Shown here piece after piece: positions 1 to 8,021 of a stretch of DNA of 51,148 bases. Numbering within the stretch: position 1 is the stretch's first letter; every line of letters begins with the position of its first letter. The stretch is from Methanoculleus sp. SDB (GTDB lineage Archaea > Halobacteriota > Methanomicrobia > Methanomicrobiales > Methanomicrobiaceae), in contig LKUD01000006.1 in assembly GCA_001412355.1 (NCBI GenBank), positions 1-51,148 of the forward strand. The letters run 5' to 3'. Position numbers and translations under genes: made by a program. The notes below the pieces were generated by a model that saw nothing but the letters and a program-made list of their open reading frames with translations, searched no databases and was not told where the DNA came from.

Positions 1-2227
1 CCTCCTCCAGAATGTAGGATTTCCCGGAATATCGTATCTCATCCGTCGCCTGGTGCCATTTGAACACCTCGTTCGTGATCAGCTCATTGGTACGGGGGTC
101 AATATCGAGAATTTCAATCAGCTGCTTGTTTCTGCGAATCCTCTGGCCACCAATCCGGGCCTGAACCTGGATACTGACCAGATCAAGCGCTGTGAGCATG
201 TTCCGCGGAACATTCAGCGGCGGGTTTTCCATACGGTGCACGGCACTCGAAACCGAGTCGGCGTGCATGGTGGCGTACGTCACGTGGCCGGTACTCATTG
301 CCTGGAAGAGGGTCTGCGCCTCCTGGCCACGGACCTCGCCCACCAGGATATACTCAGGGCGCTGCCTCAGTGCGGCACGGAGCAGCTCGTACATATCTAT
401 CGAGCCCTTACCTGCCGAATCGAAGGATTCCCGCGTTACACTCGGGATCCAGTTCGGGTGGGGGAGTTTGAGTTCCCGGGTATCCTCGAGCGTGACGATT
501 TTAGCGAGCGGAGGAATGAATAGTGAAATTGCATTGAGCGACGTTGTCTTTCCCGATGCCGTTCCTCCGCAGAAAATGCACGATTTCCCGTTCTCGACGG
601 CAAGCCAGATGAATGCGATCGAGAGGGGGGAGAATGTCGACCATTCGATCAGATCCGTCGGAGTGATCGGTTCGTCACGGAATTTACGGATGGTAAATGT
701 CGAACCATGGGCGGTTACCTCCTGTCCGAGGGTCATCTGGATACGCGAACCATCGCTCATGGTCGCATCCAGCATCGGCTCTGCAATGGATATGTACTTC
801 CCTGCCCTCTGGGCGAGTTTGGTGACGAAACTGTCAAGTTCGGTCGCGTCTGTGTACATCAGACTCGTCTGGATGGATTCGTAACTGGTATGATAGATAA
901 ATATCGGGGTATTCAGGCCGTCACACGAAATATCTTCGATATATTTGTCGTGCATGACCGGATCGATCAGCCCGTCTCCAAGGAATGCCTTCTCGATGTT
1001 GTAGAGAATCTTTTCCCGGTTTGCAGGACTGAGTTTAATCCCGTAATCGACAATGATCTCATCGATCGCATCACGAAGGGCCTTTCGTGCCGTTTCGCGG
1101 GTCATATCCTTCGTATTGACATCAAGCGTCTCGAACAGCCGCTGCTCCAGTTCGAGAACAAGTTCGGACTCGGCGGCAGAAAGTTCCGGTTCGATGACCT
1201 TGTAGAGGTATGTGTGGTTTGTGTTGTCGTAGATAATCCGGACATAGGCAAAGGGCTCGTTCACCGGGTACAGTTCCACTTCCTCCTGTCCGGCCGCGGA
1301 TTCAAACGAAAGATCGACGAGCGGCCCGTGAATAGCCGGCTGATACTCGATGATCTTGCCCCGTTCCTTGGAGATGGACTTTATTCCCTTTAAGAATTTG
1401 AATGCGCCCCGGCCTTTTTTCTCTTCTTCGGCTTCTGCATCTATACCGCCGAAATCCGGTTCATCGATACCGTCTGTGGGAAAAACAGGCTTCCATATCT
1501 CATCGATTTCCGAGAGCACGCTGCTCTTGTCGACGAGATCAAAGGCACTTGAACTGGTGAGATGCAGTTCTTCAACCTCAAATGTGGCGCCACGGGGGAG
1601 GATCATGTTTGCGTAGTCGTCCACTTCGTCGACGGTCACAACGCCTTCCGAATCCACCGTTCCTTCATCATTACCCGACCATCGTGTTTTTTGTGCCGCA
1701 TCGGATGATTGAAGATTATCAGGAGTATAATCAACCTCCTCGCCAAGAACATCTTTGATCATCTCTGCTCCCGGATCTTCGGGCGGTGTTATTCCCCCGT
1801 TCACCTCGTCATGGGATCGTATGAGATCGTCGATAAGAGAACGGAAGGTCTCCTCGTTCTCCACGGGGGGTTCCGGTTCCGGAACGGACTTCTCTGCAGG
1901 GCGCGGTTTCATTATTTCGGGCTGTGCGGACGTGCCGCCATCGTCCCCTGATTCGAAGCCCTTCATCTTCCGGACCAGACTTCCGAGTTTGCTCAGCTCA
2001 TCCTCGGACACCTGTTCTTCCGGCTGCCCGGGATCATCCGAAACCGTCGCAGGGGATTCATATCCCATTTCCGGAAACCGGGTTTCCCCACCGGCAATCA
2101 TTTCACCCGGAGAGAGATCATGATCTCCAGCGGTTTGAGCCGCAGTTTCTTCGCCAGGCGGTGTTTTTTCATCATTCTGTTTGATTTTTCGAATAATATC
2201 ACTCAACGATCGTTTTTCACTCATCAT
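1..2227 (-). CDS. Type IV filament / secretion-system ATPase (GspE/ArlI-like), 3' end outside window
   Basis: Hexameric ATPase family that powers assembly of archaeal type IV pili, archaella or related filaments at the cytoplasmic membrane. About 742 residues are visible on the minus strand; the C-terminus lies beyond position 1. The first ~250 residues are acidic, rich in E, D, P and S, and look disordered. A two-part RecA-like core follows. The Walker A motif GGTASGKTTS is near residues 553-562, the Walker B/Asp-box region ends in ILVGEVRGQEA near residue 630, and a His-box-like ATMHADS is near residue 652. The start is the ATG at 2227 or the adjacent ATG at 2224; either overlaps the end of the upstream gene, so translation is probably coupled. 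It is the last visible gene of the leftward hydrogenase/roadblock operon. Family assignment is firm; whether it serves pili, archaella or something else is not visible. Confidence 0.9.
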   Translation of the reverse strand, partial: MMSEKRSLSDIIRKIKQNDEKTPPGEETAAQTAGDHDLSPGEMIAGGETRFPEMGYESPATVSDDPGQPEEQVSEDELSKLGSLVRKMKGFESGDDGGTSAQPEIMKPRPAEKSVPEPEPPVENEETFRSLIDDLIRSHDEVNGGITPPEDPGAEMIKDVLGEEVDYTPDNLQSSDAAQKTRWSGNDEGTVDSEGVVTVDEVDDYANMILPRGATFEVEELHLTSSSAFDLVDKSSVLSEIDEIWKPVFPTDGIDEPDFGGIDAEAEEEKKGRGAFKFLKGIKSISKERGKIIEYQPAIHGPLVDLSFESAAGQEEVELYPVNEPFAYVRIIYDNTNHTYLYKVIEPELSAAESELVLELEQRLFETLDVNTKDMTRETARKALRDAIDEIIVDYGIKLSPANREKILYNIEKAFLGDGLIDPVMHDKYIEDISCDGLNTPIFIYHTSYESIQTSLMYTDATELDSFVTKLAQRAGKYISIAEPMLDATMSDGSRIQMTLGQEVTAHGSTFTIRKFRDEPITPTDLIEWSTFSPLSIAFIWLAVENGKSCIFCGGTASGKTTSLNAISLFIPPLAKIVTLEDTRELKLPHPNWIPSVTRESFDSAGKGSIDMYELLRAALRQRPEYILVGEVRGQEAQTLFQAMSTGHVTYATMHADSVSSAVHRMENPPLNVPRNMLTALDLVSIQVQARIGGQRIRRNKQLIEILDIDPRTNELITNEVFKWHQATDEIRYSGKSYILEE

Positions 2228-2849
2228 CTGTTCTCCCCCCGATATCAATTACAGATTCGGAATATCGTTCATGGAAATCCACAACAAACCTGCTGACAGA
2301 CTGGGACCGATCCTCCACAACGCAGTCGTACATGCCGTTTACCAGCTTGAAGCAGACTTTGCCATCGACCGTCGTCATGTCACTCGCAAGCACCTGCCTG
2401 CCTTTCCGGATTGAAACCCGCATGCCCGACTGCAACGTATCATCCTTTTTCACGACAATGCAGAGTTGTCCCAGTGTTTGCTGGTTACCGCCAATGGTGG
2501 GCAGATCCACCGAGAGCTGCTTCCTGAGATGGCTTCGTTCGTATATTTTACACCGTGCCGCAAGGGATTCTCCGAACCTCTGGTCAATTAAAAACAGCTT
2601 GAATATCTCATTGTGTTCCAGCAGGTATACGGCCTTGTCGCCGAAAAGCATCCCTGTATCGTCAATAAGGGTCGCCCCTTCCGGTTCACCGTTTACGAAG
2701 ACAAGAATAAAATTCTTTTTCCCTTTCTCCGCAAGTGCCAGGCCGCTCTGCCGGTTTTCGCGCATATATCCGAGCAATACATCAAAAGCATAGTTGCCGG
2801 CATATTTCGAGCTGCTGATTACCTTATCAAAAAGATCCGCAATATGCAT
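2217..2849 (-). CDS. Conserved unknown protein sharing an N-terminal module with roadblock-linked neighbours
   Basis: A 210-residue soluble protein. Residues ~15-90 carry a pattern also seen in the proteins at 2983-3648 and 8399-9202: a buried strand, a G[EK]P-type turn, then L-x-G-x-x-A-x-x-[FYL]-L. Here it reads FILVFVNGEPEGATLIDD followed by LFGDKAVYLL. The C-terminal ~80 residues look like a small beta domain (GMRVSIRKGRQVLASDMTTV, then CFKLVNGMYDCVVED), reminiscent of carboxypeptidase-regulatory-like folds. I chose the ATG at 2849 because the reading frame upstream is basic and low-complexity and GGGGTGAT lies just before it. It follows a 133-base gap that contains a hairpin, and it overlaps the ATPase gene by about ten bases. 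No enzymatic motif is visible; a regulatory or adaptor role for the ATPase is inference. Confidence 0.65.
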   Translation of the reverse strand: MHIADLFDKVISSSKYAGNYAFDVLLGYMRENRQSGLALAEKGKKNFILVFVNGEPEGATLIDDTGMLFGDKAVYLLEHNEIFKLFLIDQRFGESLAARCKIYERSHLRKQLSVDLPTIGGNQQTLGQLCIVVKKDDTLQSGMRVSIRKGRQVLASDMTTVDGKVCFKLVNGMYDCVVEDRSQSVSRFVVDFHERYSESVIDIGGRTDDE

Positions 2850-2897
2850 GCATATCACCCCGGACTGTTTTTCCTGACGTTGCGCTTGGCCGCGATC

Positions 2898-2941
2898 CAC
2901 CAGGTACGGAATGATTCCGGTTAACGGACCTGGTGTTTTTT
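2898..2941 (+). terminator. Hairpin followed by T7 on the plus strand, inside the leftward operon
   Basis: CACCAGGT (2898-2905) and ACCTGGTG (2928-2935) form an 8-bp stem, with further self-complementary bases in the loop. On the plus strand a run of seven T follows directly. It sits in the only sizeable gap (2850-2982) of the leftward operon, so as a terminator it would act on antisense transcription. On the sense (minus) strand it would be a hairpin preceded by A7, which could instead mark RNA processing. Confidence 0.45.
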
Positions 2942-2982
2942 TCAGTGAACATCGTTCGGTTCGTCATGTCCCTTTCACGCCC

Positions 2983-3648
2983 TCATTGATGTATACCCTT
3001 CAGCGCCATTCTGATAAGGCCGAGATTCGCATCCGCCGCCGTGTGGACACAGACAAAGAGGTCTCCGAATGGCGCGATGATGAATTTGCCTGCCCCTGTT
3101 TCGAGGATGAGTTGATCAAGATCCCCGAAACCCAGATCATGTGCAACAAGGGTACCCTCCTTGAGAAGATCCTCGGCAATCGCCGATACGTGCTCAAAAT
3201 CGCCTTTTCCGACTGATTGAACAGGAAATCCCTCAAAAAACGCCGAAACGGTAATCACGCCGGGCTGCCGGGCAATGCGGAGCAGCTTCTCCTCGTCCAC
3301 GGCCTCAGGACTATTGTTTGGTGCATCCAAACTCCCGGCGACAGCCCACTCGTCCGCAATCGCCCGATCATGCATTTCCGAGAGTTCGCCCGCCTCAAGA
3401 AGCTGCACATGCCATTCGAGAAGGGGTTTTGCCCGGAGAAAGTCAACTGCAGATTCCCCGGCATAGAGATTGTAATCGTCCCTGAAATACGCTGCAAGGA
3501 CAACGCCCTTCTCTATCAGGAAAACTCCTCTGCCGCCGAAACCGGTGACCTGGACGCATGCGGCGACACGGGCGGTATTCAACAGCAGTTCGCTGACAGG
3601 GCACTGAATCGTTTCAGCTGGTTTTTCTTCGGGTTCCATGGGCGTCAC
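2983..3648 (-). CDS. Two-domain protein: shared N-terminal module plus C-terminal roadblock/LC7-like domain
   Basis: 221 residues. Residues ~20-100 carry the module shared with the proteins at 2217 and 8399 (GRGVFLIEKGVVLAAYF, then L-x-A-G-E-S-A-V-D-F-L). Residues ~120-221 look like a roadblock/LC7 domain: a helix before GVITVSAFFEGFPVQSVG, then a late strand FIIAPFGDLFVCVHT and a terminal helix ANLGLIRMALKGI. Roadblock domains dimerise and commonly regulate small Ras-like GTPases (as MglB does) or serve as scaffolds. The start overlaps the stop of the upstream roadblock gene by four bases, so the two are probably made together and may form a heterodimer. A near twin pair sits in the divergent operon at 8022-9202. 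No GTPase gene is visible in the window. Confidence 0.7.
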   Translation of the reverse strand: MTPMEPEEKPAETIQCPVSELLLNTARVAACVQVTGFGGRGVFLIEKGVVLAAYFRDDYNLYAGESAVDFLRAKPLLEWHVQLLEAGELSEMHDRAIADEWAVAGSLDAPNNSPEAVDEEKLLRIARQPGVITVSAFFEGFPVQSVGKGDFEHVSAIAEDLLKEGTLVAHDLGFGDLDQLILETGAGKFIIAPFGDLFVCVHTAADANLGLIRMALKGIHQ

Positions 3649-3992
3649 AGTGCGGCAATAATGCGTTCGCGGTTTTTCTTGAGTTCGTATCGAATACGGC
3701 CGATATTTACTTCTTTTTCCGCAACAATCGCAATCAGTTCGTCCTCTGAAAGAGGGGAGAGCAGGATGGGGCCATTATCGAATTCCACCATCATCTGCGC
3801 CATTTCCCCCTTTCCAAGCTCGGCACCCATCGCCTCAGATGTACCCATTCCGGTAGACGCCATTGCACCAAGCGCTTCCGTATCGATGGAACCGGTTTCA
3901 GCGCTCTCGATGACGAATCCGTCGCGCCCTACAACCACTGCGGCTGAAACGCCGTCGAGGCGTAAAAATTCACTTAAAATCTGTTTTAACAT
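3645..3992 (-). CDS. Roadblock/LC7 domain protein
   Basis: 115 residues, the usual size of a stand-alone roadblock/LC7 (MglB-like) protein. The fold pattern is an N-terminal helix, the strand GVSAAVVVGRDGFVIES, a Gly/Ala-rich helix, strands around GPILLSPLSEDELIAIVA, and a C-terminal helix beginning NIGRIRYELKKN. That last helix is almost identical to the one in the protein at 8022-8402, so the two are paralogues. The ATG overlaps the last codons of the hydrogenase large-subunit gene by seven bases. Placement directly after a hydrogenase suggests a signalling or assembly role linked to the enzyme; that is inference. Confidence 0.85.
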   Translation of the reverse strand: MLKQILSEFLRLDGVSAAVVVGRDGFVIESAETGSIDTEALGAMASTGMGTSEAMGAELGKGEMAQMMVEFDNGPILLSPLSEDELIAIVAEKEVNIGRIRYELKKNRERIIAAL

Positions 3993-5401
3993 TGTTTACA
4001 CCCGATTTCTGAATCTCTTTTTTTTCCGGTCATGTCATGTTGTCGAATGAGTTCGAGGGAAAGGGGCATTCTGCCGATGGCATGAGTCGCACAGGAGATG
4101 CAGGGGTCATATGCCCGGATAACCATCTCGATACGGTTGGCGGCATCGTCGGCAAGGGCGCCGTTTTTGACGACCCTGCGGGCGACGTCTTCCACCCCCC
4201 GGTCCATCGCATAGTTGTTCTGGCAGGTGGCGACGATCAGGTTGCATTTCTCAATGAAACCTCTGTCATCAACCGTGTAATCATGGATAAGCGTCCCCCG
4301 GGGAGCCTCGATAATTCCAACGCCACGCCGGTTTTGCACCGCACCCACGGGCACCCGGATGTCATTTCCGGTAACTGAGGGATTGGAGAGGTATTCGACT
4401 GCTTTCTCCGCTGCTCCGAGGAACTCCACATACCGTGCAATATTATAGGCAAGCGTTGTCTGAACGAACCGCCCGTATCCTGATCGATATTCACGGAGCG
4501 CGGCGTCGGCCAGATCCGTCCCCATGCGCTCAACGACATTGAGGCGGGCGAGCGGTCCGACACGGTAATACTCGCCTGATTTTAACCGGGCGAACTTCAG
4601 GTAGGACCAGTCCTCGGAATATTCTTCAATATAATCCAGATATCCCGGGCCGGAAAAAGAACCGGTTACATTCCCTTCATTGCCGAGAAGTGTGACGGGT
4701 CCTTCCGTAAAGGAGAATGCACCATCAGAGGCCATTCCCATGAAGGCCGTGTCAACCGATCCGAAGCTCAGATCGGTTTCGTCAAGGAGCGTCCGGGCCG
4801 TTTCCCAGCCCTGAAATGCGATCTCCTGAACCTTTTTTGCCATTTCAAGCAGTTTTAAGCGCTTGTCCTCGGGCAGGGGCTGGGAGATGCCGCCGGGGAT
4901 TGCCGTCGAGGGGTGAATCGGTTTTCCGCCGATTGCTTCGGTCAGGCGCTGGCCGAATTTTCTCACTTCGATTGCAGATTTTGCAATATCAGGCATTTTC
5001 CTGACCAGGCCCATCAGATTTCGTTCAGATGCCGGCACATCGTGGCCGATTAAAAAGTCGGGAGCGGCAAGCATAAAGAAATGAAGCGAATGGGAATGCA
5101 CATACTGCCCGACCATCATCAGCTCACGCAGCATGCGTGCCGTCTCCGGCGGTTCGGCCCCGTAGATCTGGTCACATGCCCTAGCTGCCGCAATATGGTG
5201 TGACGTTGGGCAGATACCGCAGATCCGGGGAGTAATCCTCGGCGCTTCCTCAATCGCGGATCCGATCAGGAATTTTTCAAACCCGCGGAGTTCCACAACG
5301 TTGAAATGAGCGTTTTCGACATTCCCCTGCTCATCAAGGTGAATGCGCACTTCGGCGTGCCCCTCGATCCTCGTCACAGGGCTGATCGTGATCCGTGTCA
5401 T
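3986..5401 (-). CDS. [NiFe] hydrogenase large subunit, MvhA-like (group 3)
   Basis: 471 residues, matching the MvhA length of about 470. It carries the NiFe active site of a cytoplasmic H2-splitting or H2-forming enzyme. The L1 motif is RICGICPTSHH (C61, C64, H68) and the L2 motif is DPCISCATH (C434, C437, H440). Thirty-one residues follow that His and are presumably removed by a maturation endopeptidase. The start VTRIEGHA resembles MvhA, not FrhA. The tail ends in CKQC, encoded in the overlap with the next gene. The gene overlaps the small subunit by one base. No HdrABC or MvhD gene is visible nearby, so the usual heterodisulfide-reductase partner is not shown. The family is sure; the electron acceptor is not. 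Confidence 0.92.
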   Translation of the reverse strand: MTRITISPVTRIEGHAEVRIHLDEQGNVENAHFNVVELRGFEKFLIGSAIEEAPRITPRICGICPTSHHIAAARACDQIYGAEPPETARMLRELMMVGQYVHSHSLHFFMLAAPDFLIGHDVPASERNLMGLVRKMPDIAKSAIEVRKFGQRLTEAIGGKPIHPSTAIPGGISQPLPEDKRLKLLEMAKKVQEIAFQGWETARTLLDETDLSFGSVDTAFMGMASDGAFSFTEGPVTLLGNEGNVTGSFSGPGYLDYIEEYSEDWSYLKFARLKSGEYYRVGPLARLNVVERMGTDLADAALREYRSGYGRFVQTTLAYNIARYVEFLGAAEKAVEYLSNPSVTGNDIRVPVGAVQNRRGVGIIEAPRGTLIHDYTVDDRGFIEKCNLIVATCQNNYAMDRGVEDVARRVVKNGALADDAANRIEMVIRAYDPCISCATHAIGRMPLSLELIRQHDMTGKKRDSEIGCKQC

Positions 5402-6315
5402 CAGCTTCCCTCCTTGATGAGGTCGCGTATCTTGGTAATCTCCTTGTCCTCCATCACTTCGCTTCCCATGGTAAACGCGTACATCGTATGGGCGACGTCA
5501 TAGAGCTCCCGTTCGATGTCCTTCTCGGGACGATCGGTCATGTCGGCAATCCGCCGTACCATCATATTATAGATATCACGGCAGGGTTCACGCAGGATAT
5601 CCAGTGAAGGGCCGTTGCAGCCGTGGCACGGGACATTCTTCTTCGGGCACATCGCCCCGCACCCGCAGAACGTGACGGGGCCGAGGCAGAGGTACCCCTG
5701 TCCGAGAAGGCAGTGCTCGCGTTCGGGCATCCCTTCGTGCCTCCGCTTCAGTGACCAGTTCTCTATCGGGCCCATTGTACGGTCGCATTCCGAACAGATG
5801 GATTTCCGCGACAACGCCACCCTGTCGCCGTTGACCAGGGGGGGGATAATCTGTCTGAGACGCTCCTCCTTGGGGGGGCATCCCGGGATAAACCAGTTCA
5901 CCTTGACCAGATCCCCGACCGCGAACGCCCGGTATAAGAAAGGTGGAACATCCTTCGGGATGACATTGTCCGGGGAGACCGTATCCACTTCCCGGTAGAC
6001 GTACCGGAAGAGCGCCTCCTGGCTCGAGAGCATCGAAAGACCCGACACTCCTCCGTAGCATGCACATGTACCGAGAGCGATCACGGTTTTGGACCTTTCA
6101 CGGATACGCCTGAGCCGCTCCTGGTTCTCTTCGTTTCTGACAGCTCCGGTTACAAACGCAATATCAATCCCTTCCGGAGGCTCCTTCACATCCATGAGGA
6201 CGGGGGAGTAGACAATCTCCGCTTTTTCGAGGATGTCGAGGATCGTTTCGTGGAGATCGAGAATCGCGATGCTGCATCCCGAACACCCGGCAAGTTCTTC
6301 AATTGCAATCTTCAT
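5401..6315 (-). CDS. [NiFe] hydrogenase small subunit, MvhG-like
   Basis: 304 residues, the expected length for MvhG (about 300). It carries the iron-sulfur clusters that pass electrons from the large subunit. Visible cluster ligands include CSGC at residues 11-14, GTCACYGG, IPGCPP, CSEC, and a dense C-terminal region with CLGPVTFCGCGAMCPKK then PCHGCNGP. The sequence is most like cytoplasmic F420-non-reducing hydrogenase small subunits. An unusual extra cysteine pair (FCGCG) sits where homologues often have other residues; I note this from memory of the family, without an alignment. It ends at the first base of the large-subunit gene, so the subunits are translationally coupled. The upstream gene ends ten bases before this start. 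Confidence 0.9.
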   Translation of the reverse strand: MKIAIEELAGCSGCSIAILDLHETILDILEKAEIVYSPVLMDVKEPPEGIDIAFVTGAVRNEENQERLRRIRERSKTVIALGTCACYGGVSGLSMLSSQEALFRYVYREVDTVSPDNVIPKDVPPFLYRAFAVGDLVKVNWFIPGCPPKEERLRQIIPPLVNGDRVALSRKSICSECDRTMGPIENWSLKRRHEGMPEREHCLLGQGYLCLGPVTFCGCGAMCPKKNVPCHGCNGPSLDILREPCRDIYNMMVRRIADMTDRPEKDIERELYDVAHTMYAFTMGSEVMEDKEITKIRDLIKEGS

Positions 6316-6324
6316 CCCGGCACC

Positions 6325-6888
6325 TCACTTCAGTATCACTTTTTTCAGGCAGGCGTTGGGGCCCGTGTGCACAATCTCCAGTTTCGCACGCCGGCCGGTG
6401 ATCTCCTCGATTGCGCCTACCACATACCCGCACAGCGTCTGGCACAGCGGCCCGGACTGTTCCTGGCCAATGCGGCGTAATGTCTGCCGGACGATGCAGT
6501 CGTGGAAAACGAGATAAATGAAAGTCGACCCGTCCTCCTCCACAATATAATGATCCTTGTCCGAGGGTTTCCAGGGTTCGAATGAATACTGCCCGTACAG
6601 AATATAGGAGAGTTCCCTCAACGCTTCCTCGACATCGTCTTTCTTCTGAAAATACTTCGCCACTTCATGGCCGAATTTTTTACCTGCACGGAATGTAACG
6701 GCATTCGCACCGCGACCGGCAATCTCTTCAAGTGAACGAATGATGTACCCGTTCATCTGCATCAGCCCGTGAAGCGTCTGCTCCAGTTCCGCAGCGGGCG
6801 GGTTGCATTTCAGGGGTACATCCTCGGTCCTGAAAATCAGGTCGTGATTAAAATTCTGTTTGGATTCCTCAATGAAACTTTTACTCAT
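6325..6888 (-). CDS. V4R-domain protein (4-vinyl reductase-like, small-molecule binding)
   Basis: 187 residues. The C-terminal half fits the V4R domain: GPLCQTLCGYVVGAIEEIT, then a cysteine near the end (GPNACLKKVILK). V4R domains bind hydrophobic small molecules in sensors and in tetrapyrrole enzymes, and here could act as a ligand or redox sensor. I chose the ATG at 6888, giving a TGATG overlap with the ferredoxin stop and a GGTGAT ribosome site just upstream; an in-frame ATG at 6915 would run back into the ferredoxin gene. Its place between a ferredoxin and a hydrogenase small subunit is striking. Function in this operon is unknown. Confidence 0.75.
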   Translation of the reverse strand: MSKSFIEESKQNFNHDLIFRTEDVPLKCNPPAAELEQTLHGLMQMNGYIIRSLEEIAGRGANAVTFRAGKKFGHEVAKYFQKKDDVEEALRELSYILYGQYSFEPWKPSDKDHYIVEEDGSTFIYLVFHDCIVRQTLRRIGQEQSGPLCQTLCGYVVGAIEEITGRRAKLEIVHTGPNACLKKVILK

Positions 6889-7133
6889 CAAATCACCCTG
6901 TTCAGCATAGAGCATACCTTACTGCTGATGTACATCCTTCGTGACGGGACCACTCCCCGGTGCTCCAGGGCCTGTGCAGGGCATATCTCATGGCATGAGA
7001 GGCACCCCATGCAATTTTCAGGCCTGCGCGGGACCGGCACCCCCGATCCCATCTCAAAGACTTTCATCGGGCAGTCCTTAACGCAAAGGCCGCATCCGTT
7101 ACACGCATTTTCATCAACGAAAATCTCAATCAT
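6888..7133 (-). CDS. 2[4Fe-4S] ferredoxin-type protein
   Basis: 81 residues with two classical CxxCxxCxxxCP motifs at C11-C14-C17-C21 and C41-C44-C47-C51, so it should bind two [4Fe-4S] clusters and carry low-potential electrons. It is the first gene of the leftward operon; a TATA-like box lies about 50 bases upstream. The likely partners are the hydrogenase subunits downstream. A C-terminal tail of about 28 residues after the second motif is longer than in minimal ferredoxins. That it is the electron acceptor or an integral electron-transfer subunit of the hydrogenase is inference from position. Confidence 0.9.
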   Translation of the reverse strand: MIEIFVDENACNGCGLCVKDCPMKVFEMGSGVPVPRRPENCMGCLSCHEICPAQALEHRGVVPSRRMYISSKVCSMLNRVI

Positions 7134-7180
7134 GTCAGGAATCCCCCCGGTCAGGTATACTTGTGGGTTTCGGTTTTTAT

Positions 7181-7191
7181 CTATTTAAAAG
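7181..7191 (-). promoter_or_regulatory. TATA-box candidate for the leftward hydrogenase operon
   Basis: CTTTTAAATAG on the minus strand. Transcription would begin roughly 25 bases downstream near 7160, leaving a short leader before the ferredoxin ATG at 7133. The gap 7134-7293 is shared with the divergent operon. Confidence 0.5.
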
Positions 7192-7261
7192 TATCTTTTA
7201 CTGATTAACTATAACAATATACACTACAGCCTAACATCTCAGATAACCATAGTGCGATATC

Positions 7262-7270
7262 TTTAAATAA
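7262..7270 (+). promoter_or_regulatory. TATA-box candidate for the rightward HAMP/roadblock operon
   Basis: TTTAAATAA is centred about 28 bases before the ATG at 7294, the spacing expected for a leaderless or nearly leaderless archaeal transcript. Confidence 0.55.
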
Positions 7271-7293
7271 TTTAGAGTTAGAATTAATCCCAT

Positions 7294-7722
7294 ATGCCAG
7301 AGACGAGTAAGAATGACCCTGCAGTACAGGGTACGGGAATCGCATTCCAGATACCCATCTTCTACAAATTGATGGTGAGCATGCTCTTTGTCGCAGTCCT
7401 CCCCCTCGGCCTCCTTGGCATGGTTTTCATGGGAGACACCCAGAGCTTTGCTTCGGGAATCGGAATGCAGAATGCTATTTTTATACTGACGCTGGTTACG
7501 CTTGCCATCGTCGTCATGTGGAGTTTCTTCCTTGCGAGCAGCATTACAAGCCCCATTGTCAAGCTCTCGCAGGTTGCGAACAGTGTTAGTACCGGCAATC
7601 TCAAGGACTCCGAAATCGACGTCCTGAGCAATGATGAGATAGGCGAGCTTGCCGTTGCCTTTAACCGGCTGCTGAACTCATACAAGATTCTCGATACGCT
7701 TGCCCGGGAAGACATGAATTAA
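7294..7722 (+). CDS. HAMP-domain membrane protein without an output domain
   Basis: 142 residues: two membrane helices (about 27-46 and 61-81) followed by a HAMP linker (SSITSPIVKLSQVANSVSTG, then NDEIGELAVAFNRLL). HAMP domains pass conformational signals from the membrane to a kinase or methyl-accepting domain, but this protein ends about nine residues after HAMP. There is almost no extracellular loop between the helices, so it probably senses membrane state or pairs with another protein. It heads the rightward operon with two roadblock genes. Start supported by the TATA box at 7262. Partner unknown. Confidence 0.8.
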   Translation: MPETSKNDPAVQGTGIAFQIPIFYKLMVSMLFVAVLPLGLLGMVFMGDTQSFASGIGMQNAIFILTLVTLAIVVMWSFFLASSITSPIVKLSQVANSVSTGNLKDSEIDVLSNDEIGELAVAFNRLLNSYKILDTLAREDMN

Positions 7723-7748
7723 TGTGCGTGAAGGTGTAAAGAGTACCT

Positions 7749-7976
7749 ATGAGCCTCAGGGACGATATACTCACGATACTCCAGCAGGATCTCGGTCCTG
7801 CGGCACCCATTTTTCTTGAAAAATGCTGTAAAAAACGACTCGGGCGCACATCTCACGAAATTGTGCCCGGCGACATCAGCGTGCTTGCCGAGTGTTTCTA
7901 CCAGGGGGTCGCAGAGAGTATAGGAGTTCCGAATGCGGAACGCGTCCGCGGACACGTGCTCGCCATGAGGCAGTGA
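7749..7976 (+). CDS. Small conserved-looking protein of unknown function
   Basis: 75 residues, soluble and mostly helical. Features are a Gly-Pro turn (DLGPAAPIFLEKCCKKRLG) with adjacent cysteines, and a C-terminal helical half. I do not recognise the family with certainty. It lies 26 bases after the HAMP gene and 45 bases before a roadblock gene on the same strand, so it is probably part of that operon. Coding potential is supported by position and composition rather than by a known domain. No strong ribosome site is seen at this ATG. Confidence 0.6.
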   Translation: MSLRDDILTILQQDLGPAAPIFLEKCCKKRLGRTSHEIVPGDISVLAECFYQGVAESIGVPNAERVRGHVLAMRQ

Positions 7977-8021
7977 GCACTACCCGGAGCACATAGCATG
8001 CAGAGAGAGGGGAAATGACAA

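Noticed and set aside
707..1393. Plus-strand frames opposite the ATPase gene
   Set aside because: The minus-strand translation gives intact Walker and Asp/His-box motifs throughout; the plus-strand frames are shadows.
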